The notes under the pieces are model-generated. The model saw only the letters and a program-made list of their open reading frames with translations, ran no database searches and was not told where the DNA came from. A stretch of DNA of 61,417 nucleotides, taken from assembly GCA_016936235.1 (NCBI GenBank), contig JAFGPK010000067.1, positions 1-61,417 of the forward strand. Reading direction: 5' to 3'. Positions 25,490-35,298 of this stretch are shown here, in pieces (the first letter of the stretch is position 1; every line of letters starts with the position of its first letter). Both the position numbers and the translations under genes were made by a program. This DNA is from Candidatus Fermentibacteraceae bacterium. GTDB lineage: Bacteria > Fermentibacterota > Fermentibacteria > Fermentibacterales > JCC-6.

Positions 25490-26731
25490 CTACCCGGAGT
25501 ACTTTTTCAGGGTGATGGTTACGTTATGGCCTCCGAAGCCCAGAGAATTGGAGAGGGCGTAAGTTATATCCGCCTTCCTGGCCCTGCCTGGAACATAGTC
25601 CAGGTCGCAGCCCTCATCGGGCTCCACCAGAGTGGCGGTAGGAGGGAGAATGCCTTCCCTCAGGGAGAAGGCCGTGAAAATGGCCTCCACGGCTCCCGCA
25701 GCACCGAGCATATGACCGGTGACCGACTTGGTGGACGATACAGGGGTGCTCATGGCTTTCTCCAGTCCCAGCGCGCTCTTGATGGCTTCGGTCTCGTTGA
25801 TGTCGTTGAGCTGGGTAGATGTACCGTGCGCATTGATATAATCCACATCCGCGGGTTTTATCCCCGCGTCTTCAATGGCGAGGACCATCGCCCTTGCCGA
25901 GCCCTCGCCTCCCTCTGCAGGGGCAGTGATGTGGTAGGCATCGCATGTCATCCCGGCACCCACTATCTCCGCGATTATATCCGCACCCCTGGACCTGGCA
26001 TGCTCCAGTTCCTCCATAAGGAGGACGGCGCCTCCCTCGGAAATGACGAACCCGTCCCGCCCAATGTCAAAGGGTCTAGACGCGGTCTCCGGGTCATCAT
26101 TCCTGGTGGACAGTGCCTTCAGCTGGCAGAACCCGCCGACTCCGGTAAGAGTTATAGGAGCCTCAGAGCCTCCGGCGAGGATCGCGTCAGCCCTTCCCAG
26201 CCTTATCATGTCAAGAGCGACGGCTATTGCGTGGCCGCTGGTAGCGCAGGCCGTGACCGTGGCGAAATTCAGTCCCTTCGCGTTCAGGTCGATTCCCACC
26301 CTGCCGGCGGCGATGTTGCTTATCATCATAGGGCAGAAGAAGGGGTTGATCCTGCCCACACCTCTCTCCATGGCTACCTTGTGCTCGTTCTCCAGTGTGG
26401 CTATTCCGCCTATCCCCGACCCTATTATGACTCCAAGTCTCTCAGGCTGAACCCGACCCTCTATCTCGGATCCCTCGTAAGCCTCCCTGGCGGCTATCAT
26501 CGCGAACTGGGCGTACCTGTCGATCCTCTTCTCCAGCTTCCTGTCGAAGTAGTCCAGGGGATCGAATTCCCTCACCTCGCCTGCTATCTGGCTTGTGAAC
26601 TGCTCTGGGTCTATGAGTGACATCCTTCGGATCCCGCTGACGCCTGACAGAGCATTCTTCCAGCTTTCATCAGCCGTCTTGCCTACGGGTCCTATTATGC
26701 CTGTTCCGGTGATGACTACTCGTTTGTACAT
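25490..26731 (-). CDS. fabF: Beta-ketoacyl-ACP synthase II
   Basis: 413 residues from ATG 26731 (MYKRVVITGTG), behind GGGGACA. The Cys-His-His triad is present: Cys162 in TVTACATSGHA, His in NAHGTSTQLND and His in SVTGHMLGAAG. It elongates acyl-ACP with malonyl-ACP and, as KASII, handles the longer and unsaturated chains. It sits between acpP and rnc in the usual fab order. A strong hairpin (26785-26810) lies between acpP and fabF. Confidence 0.95.
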   Translation of the reverse strand: MYKRVVITGTGIIGPVGKTADESWKNALSGVSGIRRMSLIDPEQFTSQIAGEVREFDPLDYFDRKLEKRIDRYAQFAMIAAREAYEGSEIEGRVQPERLGVIIGSGIGGIATLENEHKVAMERGVGRINPFFCPMMISNIAAGRVGIDLNAKGLNFATVTACATSGHAIAVALDMIRLGRADAILAGGSEAPITLTGVGGFCQLKALSTRNDDPETASRPFDIGRDGFVISEGGAVLLMEELEHARSRGADIIAEIVGAGMTCDAYHITAPAEGGEGSARAMVLAIEDAGIKPADVDYINAHGTSTQLNDINETEAIKSALGLEKAMSTPVSSTKSVTGHMLGAAGAVEAIFTAFSLREGILPPTATLVEPDEGCDLDYVPGRARKADITYALSNSLGFGGHNVTITLKKYSG

Positions 26732-26784
26732 AGAATCTGTCCCCTGTCCCTGAATTTGACACTCCATAACCCGTTTTGCAGTAC

Positions 26785-26810
26785 CGCACCGCAGCGTTGG
26801 CTGCGGTGCG
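26785..26810. repeat. Intergenic hairpin between acpP and fabF
   Basis: Perfect 11-bp stem CGCACCGCAGC/GCTGCGGTGCG around a 4-base loop. On the transcribed strand it is not followed by a T-tract, so it is not a classical terminator. It could protect the acpP message or reduce readthrough into fabF. Confidence 0.7.
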
Positions 26811-26831
26811 TCTCAATACCGAAATGAATGG

Positions 26832-27071
26832 CTACTGATCTACATCCTGTTCCCGCAGATACTCGACGACCTTGCCCACAGTGGTGAGCTTGGCCGCCTC
26901 GTCCTCATCGATACGAAGACCGAAGGCGTCTTCGAAACCCATTATGAGTTCGTACTGGTCTATGGAATCCGCACCAAGGTCAGTATCGAACTGAGCTTCC
27001 ATCGTGACCTGCTCGGGTTTTACTCCAAGCTTATCGATTATGATCTCGGTTACACGGCTTTCAAGAGACAT
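26832..27071 (-). CDS. acpP: Acyl carrier protein
   Basis: 79 residues, strongly acidic, four-helix ACP. The phosphopantetheine attachment Ser36 is in GADSIDQYELI; the common form is GADSLDxVEL, so the Ile and the Gln-Tyr pair are slightly unusual. It carries growing acyl chains for FabH, FabG and FabF encoded alongside. ATG start behind a good ribosome site; 14 bases after fabG. Confidence 0.97.
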   Translation of the reverse strand: MSLESRVTEIIIDKLGVKPEQVTMEAQFDTDLGADSIDQYELIMGFEDAFGLRIDEDEAAKLTTVGKVVEYLREQDVDQ

Positions 27072-27085
27072 AGTCTATTCCTTTC

Positions 27086-27808
27086 TCAGGTTGTCAGTCC
27101 ACCATCTACCGGGATTACTACCCCGGTAATATAAGAAGAAACGTCTTCAAGAAGAAAATGTACGGCGTCGGCAACGTTCTCCGGCTGTCCCATGCGGTTC
27201 ATCGGAACCCTTCCGGCGTAGTCTTCCCTGACCTTCTCGGGGAGTTCTCGTGTCATCTCCGTCTCGATGAATCCAGGAGCTATGGCGTTCACCCTTATGT
27301 TCCTGCCTGCGAACTCACGGGCAAGTGCCCTGGTCAGTCCCAGCAGACCCGCCTTCGTGGACGCGTAGTTGGCCTGTCCAGCCGCTCCCAGTATAGCCAC
27401 CACTGAGGAGATGTTGACTATCGAGCCCTCCTTCCGGCGGAGCATTCCCCTGGAGAAGGCCCTGCACATCAGGAAAGCCCCGGTGAGGTTCACCGACAGG
27501 ACGGAGTCCCAGTCCGATCTGCTCATGCGCATGAGCAGTCCGTCACGTGTAATGCCGGCATTGTTCACCAGACCGAATACCGATCCCAGCTCCTCCTCTA
27601 TCCTTCCGGCTGTTTCGGCCACTGCCTCCTCGCTGGTTATGTCAAGGAGCCACGGACTGAAACCGCCGCCCAGTTTCTCAGCCGTCCTGTCCAGGTCTTC
27701 CTGGAGAATGTCACACCCCGCAACGGACCATCCGGACTCCACCAGTTTCCTGGAAATGGAGTACCCTATGCCCCTGGCGGCACCTGTTACAACTGCAAGT
27801 CTGTTCAA
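27086..27808 (-). CDS. fabG: 3-oxoacyl-ACP reductase
   Basis: 240 residues. Short-chain dehydrogenase motifs: TGAARGIG (8-15), NNAG (82-85), Ser135 in VNISS and Tyr148-x3-Lys152 in NYASTKAG. It reduces 3-oxoacyl-ACP with NADPH. The start is TTG 27808, behind GGAGGGGGTGAA. It lies 17 bases after fabH, leaving no room for the fabD gene that normally sits between them. Confidence 0.95.
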   Translation of the reverse strand: MNRLAVVTGAARGIGYSISRKLVESGWSVAGCDILQEDLDRTAEKLGGGFSPWLLDITSEEAVAETAGRIEEELGSVFGLVNNAGITRDGLLMRMSRSDWDSVLSVNLTGAFLMCRAFSRGMLRRKEGSIVNISSVVAILGAAGQANYASTKAGLLGLTRALAREFAGRNIRVNAIAPGFIETEMTRELPEKVREDYAGRVPMNRMGQPENVADAVHFLLEDVSSYITGVVIPVDGGLTT

Positions 27809-27825
27809 TTCACCCCCTCCGTGAT

Positions 27826-28809
27826 TTACCAGTGCAGTATCATACCGCCCCAGGTCAGTCCCGCACCGAATGCCGCGAGGACAACGGTGCTGGTTTCCCT
27901 GATGGCATCGCTCCTGTAAGCCTCGTCGAGGGCTATGGGAATCGAGGCTGCCGACGTGTTCCCGTATTTCTGTATGTTTATATACACCTGCTCGGGTTCA
28001 AGCTCAAGGGCCCTTGCAGTGGCGTCGATTATCCTGAGATTCGCCTGGTGGGAGACGAGGAGGTCCACATCCTTCTTCTCGGTCCCGTCCTGCTCCAGGG
28101 CCTTCATGCATGAATCGTGCATGGCCCTTACAGCGTGCTTGAATATCCGGGCGCCGTTCATGAAGATGGTATGCTCGTTCCTGTCTACGGTCCCATGTGA
28201 CGCGGGATTCTTCGAGCCTCCGCCGATCTGCATCAGATGCTCTCCCAGGGAACCGTCGCTTCCCCAGTGCCAACCTCCAAGCCTTCCCCCCGGACCCTCG
28301 GATGAAACGGCGACTGCGCCCGCGCCGTCTCCAAAGAGGATGCAGCTGCCCCTGTCATCCCAGTTCGTGATCTTCGTCAGGCAATCCACCCCTACGACTA
28401 TCATCCTGTCCATGATACCTGATTCGATGAAAGCCTTGGCCTGGATCAGACCGTATATGAACGCGGTGCATCCCGCCTCGAAATCGTAGGCCGGGATATT
28501 CCCCATCTTCAGTCTGTCGGCCACAAGGGCCGCGGTGGAGGGGAAGGGATAGTCAGGGGTCACCGTACCGACTATGATCCCCTGGACGTCCGAGGGTTTC
28601 CATCCTGCCATCTCCATGGCGTTCTGAACAGCGACGCTCACCAGGTCGGAGGACGCGGTGGAGCCCTCTACTTTTCTCCGTTCCTTGATCCCCGTCCTTG
28701 TGGTGATCCATTCATCGGATGTATCGACTATCTTTTCCATATCGGCATTGGTCACCACGTGTTCCGGTACATGATGGCCGGTTCCGACGATGTAGGCGTT
28801 CCTGCTCAC
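27826..28809 (-). CDS. fabH: Beta-ketoacyl-ACP synthase III
   Basis: 327 residues from GTG 28809 with GGAGAAACG upstream. Catalytic Cys114 in FEAGCTAFIYG, His in VSHQANLRI and Asn in KYGNTSAAS form the KASIII triad. It starts fatty acid synthesis by condensing an acyl-CoA with malonyl-ACP. In the cluster plsX-fabH-fabG-acpP-fabF. Confidence 0.96.
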   Translation of the reverse strand: MSRNAYIVGTGHHVPEHVVTNADMEKIVDTSDEWITTRTGIKERRKVEGSTASSDLVSVAVQNAMEMAGWKPSDVQGIIVGTVTPDYPFPSTAALVADRLKMGNIPAYDFEAGCTAFIYGLIQAKAFIESGIMDRMIVVGVDCLTKITNWDDRGSCILFGDGAGAVAVSSEGPGGRLGGWHWGSDGSLGEHLMQIGGGSKNPASHGTVDRNEHTIFMNGARIFKHAVRAMHDSCMKALEQDGTEKKDVDLLVSHQANLRIIDATARALELEPEQVYINIQKYGNTSAASIPIALDEAYRSDAIRETSTVVLAAFGAGLTWGGMILHW

Positions 28810-28822
28810 CGTTTCTCCAATC

Positions 28823-29848
28823 TCAGGTTGTTTGACTCTGGATTTCCTGCCGTATCTTCTCGCTGACCCCGCTGCGATAGAAGTCGCATGCGGCTACCAC
28901 GGCATTCTGTATGGCCTTGGCCGTACTGCTGCCGTGAGCTACGATGGATACGCCGTTCAGCCCCAGAAGGGGCGCCCCTCCGTATTCTGCGGAATCAAGT
29001 CTTTCCCATAATTTCGAGAAGGAATGCCTCATAAGGAGGTATCCGGCCCTTGAAGCCCAGTGCCGCCTCATCTCCAGGTACAGCGAGCCGCCGACGAGAT
29101 CGGCTATGGACTCGAAGGTCTTCAGGAGGATGTTACCCACGAAGCCGTCGCAGATGACTACATCGGCCTCGCCCTTCAGAATCCCGTCGCCTTCTATGTT
29201 GCCTGTGAAATTGAGGGAGGAATCCTCCAGCATGCCGTAGAGGTTCTGAAGGACAGACGGCCCCTTCGTCCGTTCCTGGCCTACGTTCAGGACCATGACC
29301 CTGGGATTCTCGATGTCGAACACGCACCTGGAATAGGCGTTACCCATAATGGCGAACTGGAAGAGCTGTTTCTCATTGCATCCGACATTGGCCCCCACGT
29401 CCAGTATCACGGTGGGGTTATTCTGTGTCGGGAAGGTCCCGGCAATTGCAGGTCTGGGAATACCCTCGATCCGTCCCAGAGCGAAAAGACTGGCCGCCAT
29501 CATGGCGCCCGTGTTGCCCGGGCTTACCATGGCCTGGACGATCCCCCTCTTCTGAAGTCCGGCCATTACCACCAGCGAACTGTCCGGCTTGTACTTGAGA
29601 GCCTCCGCAGGATGGTCGTACATCGTAATGACCTGGGAGGCGTGCTGGATCGAGATGGGCAGTTTCGCCCCTCCGCTTCGCGACAGGAGCCTGGACAGGA
29701 TGTCCCTGTCGCCCACCAGTGTCACGGTTACGCCTTCGGTCATGGCTTTGGCGCAGTCACGGAAGAACTTGACCACGCCGTTGACCACAACGGCGGGGCC
29801 GTTGTCTCCCCCCATGGCATCTACGGCTATGTTCAGACTATTCGACAA
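28823..29848 (-). CDS. plsX: Phosphate acyltransferase PlsX
   Basis: 341 residues with the N-terminal VDAMGGDNGP motif, VSPGNTGAMMAA, DVGANVGCN and the C-terminal LGLNGVSIVAHGSS typical of PlsX. It converts acyl-ACP to acyl-phosphate for PlsY in phospholipid synthesis. Start TTG 29848 within the standard rpmF-plsX-fab order, 45 bases after rpmF. Confidence 0.95.
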   Translation of the reverse strand: MSNSLNIAVDAMGGDNGPAVVVNGVVKFFRDCAKAMTEGVTVTLVGDRDILSRLLSRSGGAKLPISIQHASQVITMYDHPAEALKYKPDSSLVVMAGLQKRGIVQAMVSPGNTGAMMAASLFALGRIEGIPRPAIAGTFPTQNNPTVILDVGANVGCNEKQLFQFAIMGNAYSRCVFDIENPRVMVLNVGQERTKGPSVLQNLYGMLEDSSLNFTGNIEGDGILKGEADVVICDGFVGNILLKTFESIADLVGGSLYLEMRRHWASRAGYLLMRHSFSKLWERLDSAEYGGAPLLGLNGVSIVAHGSSTAKAIQNAVVAACDFYRSGVSEKIRQEIQSQTT

Positions 29849-29893
29849 ATACAGGACCAGCCCTTCCAGTTGCGGGAACGGTCAGCAGTATGC

Positions 29894-30076
29894 TCACTCC
29901 TCTTCCGGCTCGGCAACCTGTTTCCCGTTGTAGAAACCGCAGTGCTTGCAGACCCTGTGCGGCAGCCTGGGCTCGCCGCACTGGGGACAGCTGCTGGTGG
30001 ACTTCTCCTGCAGGGCATCGTTGGCCCTGCGTTTGTCTCTTCTCGTGGACGAGTGTCTTCTTTTAGGTACGGGCAT
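29894..30076 (-). CDS. rpmF: Ribosomal protein bL32
   Basis: 60 residues. The basic N-terminus MPVPKRRHSSTRRDKRRAND is the L32 signature, and CPQCGEPRLPHRVCKHCG forms the zinc-binding CxxC pair, so this is the zinc (C+) form. ATG start behind AAGGAG. It is between yceD and plsX, its usual place. Confidence 0.95.
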   Translation of the reverse strand: MPVPKRRHSSTRRDKRRANDALQEKSTSSCPQCGEPRLPHRVCKHCGFYNGKQVAEPEEE

Positions 30077-30155
30077 GGCTCCTTCTCTTCCTTGATACTT
30101 GCGTTGACGGACTAGGTACTTGCCAATGGATTTGGTTCAGCAAGCCGGAATATAC

Positions 30156-30584
30156 CTAATTATAATCTATTCCGGGACAGTCGGCAGAGCAAAGCGGTTT
30201 TCCCGGCATGGAAAGCACCACGGCTTCCCTCACAGCACACAGCAGGTCCAGGAATCCGGTGTCGGGTATCAACTCGATATCCTCATGATCGGAAGGATCC
30301 GGGACCCAGGTATACTTTCGGAGTATTCCCTCGCTGACGTTGAAACGAACGGGCTGCAGGCATCTGGCGCAGGGCGTGATGAAGCTGGCGTCGAACCTAC
30401 CGATGCAGATAACGGTCCCCTCTTCAAGGTCGACGGAGAGATGGAGGGTGCCCGCATCATCAGCAGGTTCAGCTTCATCCAGAGACCAGCTCACGCTTTT
30501 CATGGGGATCTCGAAGGTCCCGGTATTCACTCCTCCGGACAGGCTCCTGAGATCGAGGACAAGGGTTTCAGTGTCGAGGTTCAT
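30156..30584 (-). CDS. yceD: YceD (DUF177) family protein
   Basis: 142 residues. The family landmarks are ITPCARCLQPV in the middle and the C-terminal CSADCPGIDY, matching the usual CxxxCxG end. YceD is needed for normal 23S rRNA accumulation in bacteria and is nearly always upstream of rpmF, as here. The start overlaps the phosphohexomutase stop by 4 bases (ATGA). A TATAAT at the end of the gene (minus-strand 30159-30164) could help start the rpmF-fab transcript. Confidence 0.9.
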   Translation of the reverse strand: MNLDTETLVLDLRSLSGGVNTGTFEIPMKSVSWSLDEAEPADDAGTLHLSVDLEEGTVICIGRFDASFITPCARCLQPVRFNVSEGILRKYTWVPDPSDHEDIELIPDTGFLDLLCAVREAVVLSMPGKPLCSADCPGIDYN

Positions 30585-31981
30585 GATCTCTCCGTCACAT
30601 CATCAAAGTCCTTCGTGATCCTGTCGAGCAGAATGTCTCGGCTCTCCGGCGAATCCGACTGAGCATATATCCTGGCCAGGGGTTCGGTACCGGACAGCCT
30701 TATCAGTATCCAGTCACCGTTAGTTAGTATCAGCCTGACACCGTCGGTACGGTCAACGGAAATGACTTCCCGGCCGGCGATACTGCCCGGTACCGAATCA
30801 AAGAAGCCCTTCCTGATGAAATCCCTCAACACGGGGGCAAGGTCTATGTCCACCCTGGAGACGAATACCCTTCCGTGATCCCGCCAGAGGTCCTCCAGCT
30901 GTTCACCCAGTCCCCTCCCGGAGGCGCAGACCATCTCGGCTGCCAGAAGGCAGGCCAGAATACCGTCCTTCTCGGGAACGTGGCCGGCTATGGACAGACC
31001 CCCGCTCTCCTCGCCGGCAAGCAGGACCCCGCCCTTCAGCATCTCGGCACCCAGGTACTTGAATCCTACGGGAGTGACCACGGTCTCGAGCCCGTGGAAG
31101 GATGCCACCCTGTCAAGAAGGCTGCCGGTTGTAACCGATCTGACGGCCTTTCCGGTGAAGCCCCTGACCGAGACAAGGTAATCAAGCAGAAGAGGCAGAA
31201 AATCATGGGGGGAGACAAAAACGCCGTTCTCGTCAACAATACCGAACCGGTCTGCATCACCGTCACTGGCAACACCAAGGCAGGCGCCGCTGGCGATGAC
31301 CTGTTTCGCAAGGTCCCCGGTCCCGCTCTCGCCGGGTTCCGGATGCTCCCTGCCGGCAAACAGGGGGTCGTGCGCGGCATTGAGGACCCTCACTGACCCG
31401 CCCAGGTCCACCAGTATCCTGTCAAGCAAGCCGGAACCGGTTCCTGAGAACGCGTCGTAGACCACCTTGAGGCCGCTCCCGGCAAAGGCTTCGGTGTTCA
31501 GGTACCGAACTATGTCCTCTGCGTAATCTCCATTCAGATCTCTGGTGGTGACCGATCCCTTTCCCCTCTCCGGCTGTTCTTCCGATTCGATCATCCCCTC
31601 TATGGCGGAAGTCATCCCGTCATCGGCGGGACCGCCATGCCAGGGGCTGAACTTGATGCCGTTGTAGAGAGGGGGATTGTGGCTGGCGGTAAAGTTGATG
31701 ACGCCTCCGCATCCGTCCTTCCGGCAGGCATGGGAGAGCACGGGAGTCGGACACGGACCCTTTGAAAGAGTCACATGAAAGCCGAAACCCGACATTCTCT
31801 CCGCCGTTGAAAGGGACAGCTCCGGGGAGAGGAACCTGCAGTCACCACCCACGACCAGTGTATTCCTTCCCTGGCGCTGAAGCAGGACCGCGATGGCGTC
31901 CGCCACGCGCTCCACCCTGTCCCAGGTGAACTCCCTGGCGATTATGCCTCTCCAGCCCGAGGTTCCGAACCGTATCCGCAT
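30581..31981 (-). CDS. Phosphoglucomutase/phosphomannomutase
   Basis: 466 residues from ATG 31981, which overlaps the S41 protease stop by one base (TGATG). The phosphoserine loop TASHNPPLYNGIKFS is at about residues 98-112, the metal site GVASDGDADRFG near 235, the sugar loop GEESGG near 320 and the phosphate loop RLSGTEPLARIY near the end. It interconverts hexose 1- and 6-phosphates; family members of this short type include glucosamine and mannose mutases, so the sugar is not certain. Confidence 0.92.
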   Translation of the reverse strand: MRIRFGTSGWRGIIAREFTWDRVERVADAIAVLLQRQGRNTLVVGGDCRFLSPELSLSTAERMSGFGFHVTLSKGPCPTPVLSHACRKDGCGGVINFTASHNPPLYNGIKFSPWHGGPADDGMTSAIEGMIESEEQPERGKGSVTTRDLNGDYAEDIVRYLNTEAFAGSGLKVVYDAFSGTGSGLLDRILVDLGGSVRVLNAAHDPLFAGREHPEPGESGTGDLAKQVIASGACLGVASDGDADRFGIVDENGVFVSPHDFLPLLLDYLVSVRGFTGKAVRSVTTGSLLDRVASFHGLETVVTPVGFKYLGAEMLKGGVLLAGEESGGLSIAGHVPEKDGILACLLAAEMVCASGRGLGEQLEDLWRDHGRVFVSRVDIDLAPVLRDFIRKGFFDSVPGSIAGREVISVDRTDGVRLILTNGDWILIRLSGTEPLARIYAQSDSPESRDILLDRITKDFDDVTERS

Positions 31982-33462
31982 CAAACCCCTTCCCGAATGT
32001 ACTGGAGGGCCCTCTGGATACCTTCGTCATGCGGGGTCATCATCCTGTAGTACATCTCACGGTCCCAGACCCTGGCGGCTATCTCGGCGAAGAGGGCGTT
32101 CTCGATGTAGGAAATGTTGTCGGTGAACTCACCTTCCTCCCATTCGAAACCCTGGTCGACCAGGTACTGCCTGAAGCCCAGGAGGGCAGTGCTGTCGGGC
32201 CAGAAATCCTCCTGAATATCGTGCTCCAGAACGTAGTCTGTGGCAAAATTGAAGAAGACTGAACCGAGGTAGAGCTCTGCCGGAAGCGAACCTGACAGTT
32301 CCCGGGACTCCAGCTCTATGTCAGGGACTATTCCCCAGGTGGCCAGGGAATCCGGCAGCTCCTCGCCGTTCATGTAGTCATCCTCCAGGGTCCTGTCTAT
32401 GCTGCTGCCGCTGGGAGTATAGTACCGTGCCGTGGTCAGCTTGACACCGTAGTGCCCGAGGTTGGGGAACTCCCCAAGGTCCATCAGTGTCTGTACGGAA
32501 CCCTTTCCGTAGGTCCTGCTGCCTATGAGGACGGCAGCTCCGTTGTCCTGGAGGGCACCGGCCAGTATCTCCGATGAGCTGGCGCTTCCGCCGTCCACCA
32601 GAAGGACGATCAGGCCGCTGAACATGGCGCTCTTTGACGTATAGTAATTGTCCTCCCCCACGGCGTTGCCCCTGGTGGATACAACAAGAGTACCCGCGGG
32701 AAGGAAGAAATCCGCCACCTCGACCGCTGCCGAAAAAAGCCCCCCTGCATTGCCTCTGATATCGAGTATCAGGTTTTCCGCTCCCTGACCTCCGAGTTCC
32801 TGAAGGGCATTCTGCACTTCCTTCGCCGTCTCCTCGCCGAATCGGGAGAGACGGAGGTATCCCGTTTCTTCATCGATCATGAAGGCAGCATTGACTGAGG
32901 GAAGATCGATGACGTCCCTCTCGATCCTGAAGGAAAGGGAGTCCGAAAGACCCGGACGCACCACGGTCAGATCCACGGTGCTGCCCCTGGGTCCCCTTAT
33001 CTGCATCACGGCTTCCGTGGTGGTGATCCCATCCGTTGATTCGCCGTTGATCTCAACTATCCTGTCTCCGGCCTTCATTCCTGCCCTGAACGCAGGAGTG
33101 CCTTCCACGGGGGAGATCACCGTGAGCCAGTCATGCCTTATCCCTATGGTTATCCCCACTCCCTCGAAGGAACCTGAGAGCTGTATCCGCAGGTTCTCGT
33201 AGTCATCCGGGTTGAGAAGGACGCTGTTGGGATCCAGTGAGCCCAGCATCCCCCTCAAGGCGGCCTCTATCAGCTCCTGTGAGTCCACCGAATCAACGTA
33301 CGTCACCGAGGTCCTGGAGAAGACATCCATGAAAAGTTCCAGTGAGGAATTGGCGGACACGGCATCGTAAGCAGTGGCGGAGGGAAGCAGCATGAGTCCG
33401 CCGATCACCAGGAGTCCGGCGGCAAGCAGTACGGTTACCCATCCCGGCAGGAATTTCTTCAT
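31981..33462 (-). CDS. ctpA: C-terminal processing peptidase (S41)
   Basis: 493 residues. An N-terminal signal/anchor helix (about 5-27) exports it. A PDZ domain spans about 95-180 (FEGVGITIG, AGMKAGDRIVEINGE). The Ser-Lys dyad is Ser295 in GGSASSSEI and Lys320 in TYGKGSVQ, with Gln324. It degrades or trims periplasmic proteins. The C-terminal 110 residues are longer than the minimal enzyme. Start ATG overlaps the tmk stop by 4 bases. Confidence 0.94.
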   Translation of the reverse strand: MKKFLPGWVTVLLAAGLLVIGGLMLLPSATAYDAVSANSSLELFMDVFSRTSVTYVDSVDSQELIEAALRGMLGSLDPNSVLLNPDDYENLRIQLSGSFEGVGITIGIRHDWLTVISPVEGTPAFRAGMKAGDRIVEINGESTDGITTTEAVMQIRGPRGSTVDLTVVRPGLSDSLSFRIERDVIDLPSVNAAFMIDEETGYLRLSRFGEETAKEVQNALQELGGQGAENLILDIRGNAGGLFSAAVEVADFFLPAGTLVVSTRGNAVGEDNYYTSKSAMFSGLIVLLVDGGSASSSEILAGALQDNGAAVLIGSRTYGKGSVQTLMDLGEFPNLGHYGVKLTTARYYTPSGSSIDRTLEDDYMNGEELPDSLATWGIVPDIELESRELSGSLPAELYLGSVFFNFATDYVLEHDIQEDFWPDSTALLGFRQYLVDQGFEWEEGEFTDNISYIENALFAEIAARVWDREMYYRMMTPHDEGIQRALQYIREGV

Positions 33463-34121
33463 CTTTCTTCTCCTCCGATGTCTGTGATCAAGGCCATGAC
33501 CCTGTCCCTTATAATCGAGTCCTGAAGCTCCGGTTCCCCGGATGCGTCTACCACCAGGTACCTGCGGCTCTCCTCTCCGGCCAGCTGAAGGTACTTGCTC
33601 CTTACCCTCCGGTGGAAACCGATCTCCTCCTGCTCGATCCTGTCCCTCTCCCTGCCCTGTTTCTGAAGTCTCCTGAAACCAAGCTCAGGATCCAGGTCGA
33701 GGATTATCACAAGGTCCGGGACAAGTCCGCCCGTTGCCAGGCGGTCGGCATTCCTGACCGGAGCCTCCGGAAGACCCCGTCCCCCGATCTGATATGCGAA
33801 AGTGGCATCGGAGAATCTCTCGCACACCACGTTCACACCCTTCTCCAGGGCAGGTCTTATCACGAGGTCGACATTGGAGGCCCTTGAAGCTAGGTAGAGC
33901 ATGAGTTCCGTAAGAGGAGCCACTTTCAGCTCAGGGTCGAGAAGGATCGACCTGATCCTTTCGGAGACTCCCGGTCCTCCGGGTTCGCGGGTGTGCACCA
34001 CCGGAAAGCCGCCGTTCTCCAGACATTCGGTCAGTCTGCGGCATCGGGTGGATTTGCCGGCCCCCTCAACTCCCTCGAAAGTGATGAAGCGTCCGGAATG
34101 GCCGGCATTTCTGATGTTCAA
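33459..34121 (-). CDS. tmk: Thymidylate kinase
   Basis: 220 residues. P-loop GVEGAGKST at 17-25, the DR(Y/F)-type TRE motif HTREPGG and the lid RERDRIEQEE typical of thymidylate kinases. It phosphorylates dTMP to dTDP. Overlaps ctpA by 4 bases and lies 3 bases after ino1. Confidence 0.94.
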   Translation of the reverse strand: MNIRNAGHSGRFITFEGVEGAGKSTRCRRLTECLENGGFPVVHTREPGGPGVSERIRSILLDPELKVAPLTELMLYLASRASNVDLVIRPALEKGVNVVCERFSDATFAYQIGGRGLPEAPVRNADRLATGGLVPDLVIILDLDPELGFRRLQKQGRERDRIEQEEIGFHRRVRSKYLQLAGEESRRYLVVDASGEPELQDSIIRDRVMALITDIGGEER

Positions 34122-34124
34122 GAC

Positions 34125-35246
34125 CTATTTCTTAGGCTTCTGCTCCGAAGCCTTCTTCTCCTGCTTGTTCTGATGGTACTTCTCGATGTACTCTTCGGTC
34201 ATCCGTCTGCACTGGTCATCGTAGTACTGGACGGGTGGAGATTTGAAGAAGTAGGAGGAGGGTGCTTCTATGGCTCCGGTGAGACCGTTGTCCAGGGCAA
34301 GCTTGGCGCACCGCACCGCATCGATGATGACACCGGCGGAGTTGGGGCTGTCGATCACTTCCAGCTTCGCCTCTATGTTCAGGGGAACTTCGCCAAAGCT
34401 GGTGCCCTCCATTCTGATATAGCACCACTTCCTGTCATCCAGCCACTCAATGTAATCGCTGGGACCTATGTGAACGTTCCTCGGAGCAAGTCCGCCGGGG
34501 AGCTGTGATGTCACGGCGTTGGTCTTGGAGATCTTCTTACTCTCGAGTCTCTCCCTTTCGAGCATGTTGAGGAAATCGGTGTTGCCTCCGACGTTGAGCT
34601 GGTAGGTCCTGTCCAGCCTTACGCCCCTGTCCTCGTACAGCCGGGTCATGACACGGTGAAGGATGGTGGCGCCCACCTGGCTCTTGATGTCGTCGCCCAT
34701 GACGGGAAGGCCCCTGTCGCGGAATCTCTTCTGCCAGTAGGCCTCACCCGCTATGAACACCGGAATGGCGTTCACGAAGGCGCACCCGGCATCGAGGATC
34801 TGCTCCACATACCCTTTGGTGGCCTCTTCGCTTCCCACAGGAAGGTAGCTTACCACGACATCCGTCTTGGTCTCCTTCAGGATTCCCACGATGTCCGAAG
34901 TGGGACCCGGGGCTTTCTTGATGACTTCCTTGAGGTACTTGCCAAGTCCGTCATGGGTCATTCCCCGGTTGACCTTGACCCCGATCTTCGGAACGTCGCA
35001 GATCTTGACGGTGCAGTTCGGGGCGGCGAATATGGCTTCGCTGAGGTCTTTGCCGACCTTGGTGATGTTGATGTCGAAAGCGGCGGAGAACTCGATGTCA
35101 CTGACATGATATCCGCCGAGGTTCACGTGCATCAGTCCCGGGACCTTCTCAGTGTCCTTGGCGTTGCGGTAGAACTCAACACCCTGGACAAGGCTGCTCG
35201 CGCAGTTCCCGACACCGATTATCGCCACTCTTACTTTCTTGGACAT
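34125..35246 (-). CDS. ino1: Myo-inositol-1-phosphate synthase
   Basis: 373 residues, the short bacterial/archaeal form. The dinucleotide-binding [11 protein letters not shown] is at 6-16, with the family motifs [36 protein letters not shown] and [12 protein letters not shown]. It isomerises glucose 6-phosphate to inositol 1-phosphate with NAD. The next gene downstream is a CDP-alcohol phosphotransferase, and the pairing points to inositol phospholipid synthesis. Confidence 0.96.
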   Translation of the reverse strand: MSKKVRVAIIGVGNCASSLVQGVEFYRNAKDTEKVPGLMHVNLGGYHVSDIEFSAAFDINITKVGKDLSEAIFAAPNCTVKICDVPKIGVKVNRGMTHDGLGKYLKEVIKKAPGPTSDIVGILKETKTDVVVSYLPVGSEEATKGYVEQILDAGCAFVNAIPVFIAGEAYWQKRFRDRGLPVMGDDIKSQVGATILHRVMTRLYEDRGVRLDRTYQLNVGGNTDFLNMLERERLESKKISKTNAVTSQLPGGLAPRNVHIGPSDYIEWLDDRKWCYIRMEGTSFGEVPLNIEAKLEVIDSPNSAGVIIDAVRCAKLALDNGLTGAIEAPSSYFFKSPPVQYYDDQCRRMTEEYIEKYHQNKQEKKASEQKPKK

Positions 35247-35298
35247 TCGTATCCTCCCTGAAGGGATTTGACCAGTGAATAAACGGCCTGCGGTGGGA

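Noticed and set aside
25526-26620. 364-residue plus-strand reading frame
   Set aside because: Antisense to fabF.
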